From Pseudomonas syringae (lineage in GTDB: Bacteria; Pseudomonadota; Gammaproteobacteria; Pseudomonadales; Pseudomonadaceae): a stretch of DNA of 48,110 bases. The notes below the pieces were generated by a model. That model had not been told where the DNA came from. It saw only the letters and a program-made list of their open reading frames with translations, and made no database searches. The translations under genes and the position numbers were made by a program. Of the stretch, positions 42,621 to 48,110 are shown piece after piece (positions within the stretch are counted from its first letter, which is position 1; every line of letters begins with the position of its first letter). The stretch spans positions 1 to 48,110 of the forward strand of contig NZ_JPQU01000047.1 in assembly GCF_000737245.1 (NCBI RefSeq), read 5' to 3'.

Positions 42621-45374
42621 ATGAGCAAACGGAAAATGATCGGTGCGAAGTCAGCAATGGCCTTGCTGGCACTGGCGGTATCACAGGTTTACGCGTCCAC
42701 CAGCCCTGCGCTGGATGACGGCATGGTTAACCGCGCTGAAAAAGCTGCGGACAAAACCCTGGCCAAGATGACCATGGAAGAAAAACTGGCCTATATCGGC
42801 GGTACCGGTGGCTGGGACGTGAAACCGCTGACCCAGTATGGCGTTCCGCAAATTCATGGCGCAGACGGCGGCGTCGGCGTGCGTTACACCAGCGAAGGCA
42901 ACGCACAAGGCGTGGTCTATCCATCCGGCCCTAACCTGGCAGCCACCTGGAACCCGCGTCGGGCTATCGACCTGGGTCGTGCATTGGGCTATGACACTGC
43001 CATCGGTGGTTACCAGTTCGTCACCGGTCCAGGCGTGAACCTGTACCGCATGCCTTACAGCGGCCGTGCATTCGAATACCTTTCCGGTGAAGATCCGTTC
43101 CTCGGCGCCAGCCTCAGCCCTGCAGTGATCAACGGCATTCAGTCTCGTGGTGTCTGGGCCAACGCCAAGCACTTCGCCGCCAACGACCAGGAAAGCAACC
43201 GCTTCCACTTGGACGAAATCATCAGCGAGCGCGTGCTGCGTGAGATGACCCTGCCTGCCTTCGAGTCCGCTTCAAAGAACAGTAAAGTGGCCATGATGAT
43301 GTGCGCGTTCCAGAAAGTGAACGGCGAGTTCGCCTGCGAAAACGACCACCTGATGCGCGAAATCCTGAAGACCGAATGGGGCTATGCAGGCTTTGTCCAG
43401 AGTGACTACAACGCAGTCGTCAACGGCCTGAACGCAGCCCAGGCCGGTACCGACCTGGACATGATGGGCTATCAGATGAATAGCACCATCCTCAAGCCGC
43501 ACCTGGACAGCGGTGAGTTGAGCCAGGCCACGATCGACGACAAGGTCCGTCGCATCCTGAAGCAGATCTACCTGTACAAGTTCGACACCAAGACCCCGTC
43601 CACCGTGCACAACATGAACAGCGCGACCAGCAACAAGGTTGCTTTGAATGCTGCGCGTGAAGGTATCGTTCTGCTGAAAAACCAGAACAGCCTGCTGCCG
43701 CTCGACGCCAAGAAAGTCAAAAACATTGCAGTGGTCGGCACCTTGGCCAAATACGCGCCACCAACCGGCTTCGGCAGCGCCAACGTCATGGCTGCGCACT
43801 ACATCAGCGAGCTGAGTGGTCTGCAGCAACTGGCGCCGAACGCCAAAGTCGAGTTCATCGACGGCCTGTCTCTGGATCCGGCCACTACGGTCTGGAGCAG
43901 CACCAATACCAAGGGCAACGAAGTTCAAGGCCTTACCGCCGAATACTTCAGCAACGCCGACTGGTCCGGCGACGCTGCGGTAACCCGCACCGAGAAACAG
44001 ATCAATCTGGACTGGGCCAACGACACTGACCTGCCGTTCGAAAGCAACACCGAAGCGTCCGACGCCTATGCCAGCAAAGGCTCGACGTCCGGCTCGCTCA
44101 ATGGCGACACCTCCTCCACTTCGATTCGCTACACCGGCAAAATCACCCCGACCCAAAGCGGCGAACAAGTGTTCAAGGTCCGTGCTGACGGCGCCATTCG
44201 TTTGTGGGTCGACGGCAAGGAAATCATCAACAACGGCGAAGGCAAGCCGCTGCCTAACAACAGCATCCCGCCGACGATTCCTGAGTTCGCCAAGGTCAAC
44301 CTGGAAGCCGGCAAATCCTACGACGTGAAGCTTGAGTACTCGCGCCGTGCCGGTTACCTGTCGACCATGGGCGGCCTGGTTGGCGTTCAGATGAGCTGGG
44401 CATCCCTGGCAGCTCCGCAGGACCTGTCCAAGTACGATGCTGTACTGGTTGCAGTGGGCAACAGCAATGAATACGAAGGTGAAGGTTTTGACCACGGGTT
44501 CGACTTGCCTGAGTTCCAGGGCGAGCTGATCCAGAGCATCGCCAAGGTCAACCCGAACACCGTGGTCACCCTGCACGGTGGTACCGGCCTGAAGATGAGC
44601 GACTGGATCGATCAGGTGCCGGCCGCGCTGCACGCTTTCTACCCGGGTCAGAACGGTGGTCAGGCTCTGGCCGAGATCCTGTTCGGCAAGGTCAACCCGT
44701 CGGGCAAACTGCCGATCAGTATCGAACGCAACATTGAAGATAACCCGATCTACGCGACGTTCCCGAAATGGGACAACCAGGAAACCCTGGCTGAGATGAG
44801 CTACAAGGACGACCTGTTCCTGGGCTATCGCGGTTACGAGAAGAAAGGCATCAAGCCGCTCTACCCGTTCGGTTACGGCCTGTCGTATACCACCTTCGGC
44901 TACAGCAACATCAGCGTGACGCCAGGCGTCGCCGTGGGCAATACGCCGATCAAGGTCTCCTTCGACCTGACCAACACCGGCAAGGTGGGTGGTTCCGAAG
45001 TTGCCGAGCTGTATGTCGGCCAGCAGAACCCGAAAGTGGAACGCGCCATGAAGGAGCTCAAGGGCTACAAGAAAGTGTTCCTGAATCCGGGCGAAAGCAA
45101 GCGCGTCACCATCGAGCTGAACGATCGATCGCTGGCTTACTACGACGAGAAGAGCAAGCAGTGGGTCGTGGATGCTGACAGCTTCAATCTGTCGGTGGGC
45201 TCGTCGTCTCAGGACATCCGCCTGAACGCCAAGCTGACCAACTCGTTCCGTCAGGAACTGTCGAACAGCACCAGCAACCCGCTGCCACGTTCGGCACTGA
45301 ACTCGACGCTGCGGGAGTCACCAACGGTGAAAACCGGTGGTGTGCTGGATCACAACGACGAAACGGCCGAGTAA
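42621..45374 (+). CDS. GH3 beta-glucosidase with PA14 insert, exported
   Basis: A 917-residue glycoside hydrolase family 3 enzyme, probably releasing glucose from beta-glucosides. A signal peptide (about 1-25, ending VYA) precedes the TIM-barrel domain, with substrate-site KHFAAND (183-189) and nucleophile D262 (FVQSDYNAV). The second GH3 domain (about 340-770) contains an inserted PA14 carbohydrate-binding module (about 436-595; LTAEYFSNADWSG, FKVRADGAIRLWVDGKEI), and the acid/base region is near EGEGFDHGFDLP (619-630). A fibronectin-III-like domain ends the protein. The ATG at 42621 follows GGAGAG. It is divergent from the T2SS operon and is a plausible client, though that is not shown. Confidence 0.92.
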   Translation: MSKRKMIGAKSAMALLALAVSQVYASTSPALDDGMVNRAEKAADKTLAKMTMEEKLAYIGGTGGWDVKPLTQYGVPQIHGADGGVGVRYTSEGNAQGVVYPSGPNLAATWNPRRAIDLGRALGYDTAIGGYQFVTGPGVNLYRMPYSGRAFEYLSGEDPFLGASLSPAVINGIQSRGVWANAKHFAANDQESNRFHLDEIISERVLREMTLPAFESASKNSKVAMMMCAFQKVNGEFACENDHLMREILKTEWGYAGFVQSDYNAVVNGLNAAQAGTDLDMMGYQMNSTILKPHLDSGELSQATIDDKVRRILKQIYLYKFDTKTPSTVHNMNSATSNKVALNAAREGIVLLKNQNSLLPLDAKKVKNIAVVGTLAKYAPPTGFGSANVMAAHYISELSGLQQLAPNAKVEFIDGLSLDPATTVWSSTNTKGNEVQGLTAEYFSNADWSGDAAVTRTEKQINLDWANDTDLPFESNTEASDAYASKGSTSGSLNGDTSSTSIRYTGKITPTQSGEQVFKVRADGAIRLWVDGKEIINNGEGKPLPNNSIPPTIPEFAKVNLEAGKSYDVKLEYSRRAGYLSTMGGLVGVQMSWASLAAPQDLSKYDAVLVAVGNSNEYEGEGFDHGFDLPEFQGELIQSIAKVNPNTVVTLHGGTGLKMSDWIDQVPAALHAFYPGQNGGQALAEILFGKVNPSGKLPISIERNIEDNPIYATFPKWDNQETLAEMSYKDDLFLGYRGYEKKGIKPLYPFGYGLSYTTFGYSNISVTPGVAVGNTPIKVSFDLTNTGKVGGSEVAELYVGQQNPKVERAMKELKGYKKVFLNPGESKRVTIELNDRSLAYYDEKSKQWVVDADSFNLSVGSSSQDIRLNAKLTNSFRQELSNSTSNPLPRSALNSTLRESPTVKTGGVLDHNDETAE

Positions 45375-45392
45375 TTGATCGGTTGACTCAAT

Positions 45393-45422
45393 AAAAAGGG
45401 CTCAGAGATGAGCCCTTTTTTT
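45393..45422. terminator. Bidirectional terminator between GH3 and TetR genes
   Basis: AAAAAGGGCTCA and TGAGCCCTTTTT form a perfect 12-bp stem with a GAGA loop, followed by T on the plus strand and T-rich on the minus strand. It lies 18 bp after the GH3 stop and ends 4 bp before the convergent TetR stop, so it can serve both. Confidence 0.93.
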
Positions 45423-45425
45423 GCT

Positions 45426-46076
45426 TTAGCGTTGTCGAATAGCCGCCTCGACCCGCGCGATGTAGCTATCAAAGCGCTCCACCAGATCAAGTTTGTCAGG
45501 GAAGCGCAGCCACTGAATCTGCAGCCCGTCCATCATCGCCAGAATCTCCTGAACCAGACCGGGCAAATCGACGTCAGCCCGCACCTCGCCCATCTGGACA
45601 AGATCATCGAATTGGCTGAACAGGCGTCCGTAGATCCCCTCATACCGGTCTTGAAACCACTGCCAGGCCGGATGGCCTTCAACCATGCTTTCCGCGTTGA
45701 GGATGGTAAAGGCTCGCACCACGCCCGGTGCAGTGGCATTAGAGCGGTTGATCGCCCGCAGACTGCCCAGCAGACCCGACAGTGATTTCTCGGAACGGAC
45801 CTCATCGGCGATCTTCTGGTTGACCTCATCACGCCGTTGCAGCACGCCCATCAGCAGTGAAATCTTGCTCGGAAAGTGGTGGAGCAAACCGGCGACCGAA
45901 ATCCCGACAATGCCTGCGACATGGGCCATGGATGCGCCGCTGTAGCCTTCCAGGGAAAACACCTGCAACGCGGCATCGAGCAGTTCTTCACGACGCTTTT
46001 CGCCCTTGGGCGCGCGCCGCTGCTTAGGTGTGACAACCGACTCATTCATCCCTGTCGGCGGGTTTGACTGACTCAT
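45426..46076 (-). CDS. TetR-family regulator
   Basis: A 216-residue repressor-type protein. The N-terminal HTH (about 28-75; RREELLDAALQVFSLEGYSGASMAHVAGIVGISVAGLLHHFPSK) is typical TetR/AcrR. The C-terminal helical domain is of the TetR_C type with HPAWQWFQDRYEGIYGRLF. The RBS AAGGAG lies upstream of ATG 46076. It converges on the GH3 gene and might control sugar-related genes, but nothing in the sequence links them. The ligand is unknown. Confidence 0.87.
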   Translation of the reverse strand: MSQSNPPTGMNESVVTPKQRRAPKGEKRREELLDAALQVFSLEGYSGASMAHVAGIVGISVAGLLHHFPSKISLLMGVLQRRDEVNQKIADEVRSEKSLSGLLGSLRAINRSNATAPGVVRAFTILNAESMVEGHPAWQWFQDRYEGIYGRLFSQFDDLVQMGEVRADVDLPGLVQEILAMMDGLQIQWLRFPDKLDLVERFDSYIARVEAAIRQR

Positions 46077-46339
46077 GTACTGCTCCTTGCTAGACAGCCC
46101 AGCACCCTACCGTCAAAGGCAATAGGCCGCAATGTTCACTGCACCGGCCGGATCCAGCACCATCGTCCCAGCCTGGCACGTTAATTTCATGGTCTGCCTG
46201 GTTACCGGATTTCAGGCTACTGGCCTGTGCGGCGAAACCCGCCGCGCACCAATGCCAGCCCTGAACAGAGAATGTCGTTCCATTGCAGTGCACCCACGGT
46301 CATGCATTGCGACCCGGCCATCGAACAGGAGTTCTACCC

Positions 46340-46588
46340 ATGTCCTATCTCATGTTGCTCAAGGAATCGCTGTTTTCCCGTGCTTCAGACAAAACAGCTG
46401 CCAGCAACCTGGACGCATCAATCCAGCCTGCACCCATCGAAGCCGTGAAGCCGGTCACCGCCGCTGATGCCGACGCTGGCGACGCCTACCTGGACGCATT
46501 TGCCGATGGCGTGGAGTGGGAAACCTTGCTGGTCGACCTTGCCTGCTTCAATGACGGCCCGGAATATTCCGCCCAGGCGCGGTTCTGA
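46340..46588 (+). CDS. Small hypothetical protein
   Basis: An 82-residue soluble acidic protein (MSYLMLLKESLFSRAS start, DAYLDAFADGVEWETLLVDLACFNDGPEYSAQARF end) that I do not recognise. It has a good RBS (AGGAG 8 nt before ATG 46340), which is the main reason to call it. Its middle is Ala/Asp-rich and low in complexity. It lies between the TetR and GNAT genes and has no visible partner. Confidence 0.55.
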   Translation: MSYLMLLKESLFSRASDKTAASNLDASIQPAPIEAVKPVTAADADAGDAYLDAFADGVEWETLLVDLACFNDGPEYSAQARF

Positions 46589-46657
46589 TCCCCGCTTATC
46601 CGTCGCCCCGGGAGGCCGGGGTGCTGATTGGGCGGGTTACTCAACCTCTACAAAAAA

Positions 46658-47194
46658 TCACTGATCGTCAGGCAAGCTGCGCGAACCGTCGCCGAGCTCC
46701 CGTTGCATAAGTACGGAATCGACCCATCGGCCGTGCTTGAAGCCCACCGACTCAAATACACCCACGCGGTGAAACCCGAGTTTTTCATGCAGGCGTAAAG
46801 AGCCTAGATTTTCGCTGTTGCCGATTACCGCCACCATTTGCCGCCAACCGCCCTGAGCACAGTGTTCAATGACTGCACTCAGGAGCGCCTGGCCGATCCC
46901 CTTTCCACTCATGCCGTCGGCCATGTACACCGAGTCCTCGGCGGTAAAGCGGTAACCGGGGCGAGGACGATACAGCGTGGCGTAACCATAACCGACCACT
47001 TTGCCGTCCAGCTCCGCCACCAGATAAGGCAGCTTGCGCGACAACACCTCAGCGCGGCGGCGCAGCATCTCCTCCAGTGAAGGCGGTTCCAGCTCGAAAC
47101 TGGCGATACCGGTCAGCACGTGTTGCGCATAAATCGCCTGCACGGCAGGCATGTCATCCTCGCGGGCTGCGCGCAGGATCAGATCGTCATTCAT
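46658..47194 (-). CDS. GNAT acetyltransferase, phosphinothricin/methionine-sulfoximine type
   Basis: A 178-residue GNAT enzyme. It begins LILRAAREDDMPAVQAIYAQHVLTGIASFE and contains GYGYATLYRPRPGYRFTAEDSVY and GMSGKGIGQALLSAV (acetyl-CoA loop, about 94-108), the pattern of the PAT/L-methionine-sulfoximine acetyltransferase group. Substrates in that group are small amino acids and amino-acid analogues. The ATG at 47194 follows GAGAG; the much longer open frame upstream is only REP-array sequence. Confidence 0.87.
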   Translation of the reverse strand: MNDDLILRAAREDDMPAVQAIYAQHVLTGIASFELEPPSLEEMLRRRAEVLSRKLPYLVAELDGKVVGYGYATLYRPRPGYRFTAEDSVYMADGMSGKGIGQALLSAVIEHCAQGGWRQMVAVIGNSENLGSLRLHEKLGFHRVGVFESVGFKHGRWVDSVLMQRELGDGSRSLPDDQ

Positions 47195-47284
47195 TTTTGC
47201 TCTCGGGATGGCTACAGGTGCGGCAATCATGCCGAGACAGTCAGGCTTGATAAAGAGGATTGTGCTGATAGCCGGAAACCGAGG
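47195..47284. other. Spacer between GNAT gene and REPIN array
   Basis: Upstream flank of the GNAT gene, which must contain its promoter. No clear -35/-10 pair was identified. From here to 48110 the window has no gene; everything after about 47285 is REPIN array. Confidence 0.5.
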
Positions 47285-48110
47285 CGCCTGCATCGCGGGC
47301 AAGCCTCGCTCCAACGGAATCGGTGATCGTCTGTTGGAGCCGGGCTTGCCCGCGAAGAACGATGACGCGGTGTGTCTGCCAGAGCGAGGCGCCTGCATCG
47401 CGGGCAAGCACCGCTCCCACAGGTACCGGGATCGTCTGTTGGAGCCGGGCTTGACCGCGAAGAACGATGACGCGGTGTGTCTGCCAGAGCGAGGCGCCTG
47501 ATTCGCGGGCAAGCACCGCTCCCACAGGTACCGGGATCGTCTGTTGGAGCCGGGCTTGCCCGCGAAGAACGATGACGCGGTGTGTCTGCCAGACCGAGCT
47601 GACCGGTTCGCGGGCAAGCCTCGCTCCAACGGGACCGGTGATCGCCTGTGGGAGTCGAGCTTGCCCGCGAAGAACGATGACGAGGTGTGTCTGCCAGAGC
47701 GAGGTGCTTGATTCGCGGGCAAGCCTCGCTCCCACAGGTACCGGGATCGTCTGTTGGAGCCGGGCTTGACCGCGAAGAACGATGACGCGGTGTGTCTGTA
47801 ATATCGAGGTGCTTGATTCGCGGGCAAGCCTCGCTCCAACGGAATCGGTGATCGCCTGTGGGAGTCGAGCTTGCTCGCGAAGAGCGATGACGCGGTCTAT
47901 CTGTAATATCGAGGTGCTTGATTCGCAGGCAAGCCTCGCTCCAACGGCATCGGTGATCTTCTGTGGGAGCGGTGCTTGCCCGCGAAGAACGATGACGCGG
48001 TCTATCTGTAATATCGAGGCCCCAGATTCGCGGGCAAGCCTCGCTCCAACGGGACCGGTGATCGTCTGTTGGAGCCGGGCTTGCTCGCGAAGAACGATGA
48101 CGCGGTGTGT
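47285..48110. repeat. Tandem REPIN array with exact 105-bp period
   Basis: Seven complete REPIN units start at 47331, 47436, 47541, 47646, 47751, 47856 and 47961. An eighth starts at 48066 and is cut by the window edge, and a right half-unit lies at 47285-47313. Every step is exactly 105 bp. Each unit is a left arm (CTGTTGGAGCCGGGCTTGCC or variant), CGCGAAGAACGATGACGCGG, a loop, a right arm (GCGGGCAAGCCTCGCTCC or GCAAGCACCGCTCCCACAG) and a 13-15-bp joint. Units 1-4 share one loop type (CTGCCAGAGCGAGG) and units 5-7 another (CTGTAATATCGAGG). No RAYT transposase is present. Confidence 0.93.

Noticed and set aside
43272..44633. 453-codon open frame antisense to the GH3 gene
   Set aside because: It lies wholly inside the well-supported GH3 gene in the opposite direction, has no domain and reflects high-GC codon bias.
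46174..46189. Sigma-54 promoter look-alike TGGCACGTTAATTTCA before the small protein gene
   Set aside because: The essential GC of the -12 box is TC, and no sigma-54 activator gene is nearby.
47195..47839. Long in-frame extension of the GNAT gene with repeated peptides (RGLPANQAPRSGRHTASSFF)
   Set aside because: It is read-through of the 105-bp REPIN array, whose period is a multiple of three. The peptide repeats mirror the DNA repeats and there is no start signal; the ATG at 47194 gives a normal-size GNAT.
47285..48110. Possible CRISPR array
   Set aside because: Units are large palindromic REPINs; the parts between them are conserved 13-15-bp joints, not unique spacers, and no cas genes are present.

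Overview
The window looks like a piece of chromosome from a fluorescent or plant-associated Pseudomonas (P. fluorescens / P. syringae side of the genus). The evidence is the GC-rich coding sequence, the gene families present, and the many Pseudomonas-type REP/REPIN palindromes between genes (GGGAGC-n-GCTTGCCCGCGA and GTGGGACCGGCTTCAGCCGGGAA types). No tRNA, rRNA, transposase or CRISPR array was seen.

Layout. 1-9.1 kb holds single metabolic genes: a Rieske-FAD oxidoreductase, a VOC protein, a lipoprotein alpha/beta hydrolase, a divergent FadR-type regulator with glucarate dehydratase (gudD) and candidate operators between them, a DUF1345 membrane protein, a D-2-hydroxyacid dehydrogenase and nicotinamidase (pncA). 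9.1-14.8 kb holds an exported S8 peptidase-like protein, a GNAT acetyltransferase, a formate/nitrite-type transporter and an OmpR-type two-component system. 15.0-18.2 kb is a small catabolic module read leftwards: GntR/UTRA regulator, MFS importer, LigI-like amidohydrolase. 18.3-19.3 kb is a DUF4917 protein carrying SIR2-like NAD-site motifs.

19.6-27.8 kb is a complete Nit1C cluster, which in other pseudomonads is tied to nitrile and cyanide assimilation. The genes nitBCDEFGH run leftwards, with the enhancer-binding regulator nitA divergent. The nitA-nitB gap contains a near-consensus sigma-54 promoter and a palindrome placed like an activator site. REP elements sit inside the operon between nitB and nitC and between nitG and nitH.

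27.8-30.7 kb is a less GC-rich accessory insert: an AAA/ABC-type ATPase overlapping an HNH nuclease, which is the architecture of the Septu (PtuA/PtuB) anti-phage system, followed by an unrecognised membrane protein. It separates nitA from an exported esterase.

31.7-42.1 kb is a type II secretion operon read leftwards (E-F-G-H-I-J-K-L-M-C-like-D). Most genes are joined by ATGA-type overlaps, and the secretin has a lipoprotein signal as in Hxc-type systems. A small exported protein precedes it. A divergent GH3 beta-glucosidase with a PA14 insert and a signal peptide, and the exported esterase downstream of gspD, are plausible clients of the secretion system; this is inference.

45.4-48.1 kb holds a TetR regulator convergent with the glucosidase across a strong shared terminator, a small unknown protein and a GNAT acetyltransferase. 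It ends in a large REPIN array with an exact 105-bp period that runs off the window edge.

The best candidates for under-described biology are the SIR2-like DUF4917 protein, the Septu-like pair with its adjacent membrane protein, and the phase-perfect 105-bp REPIN array.
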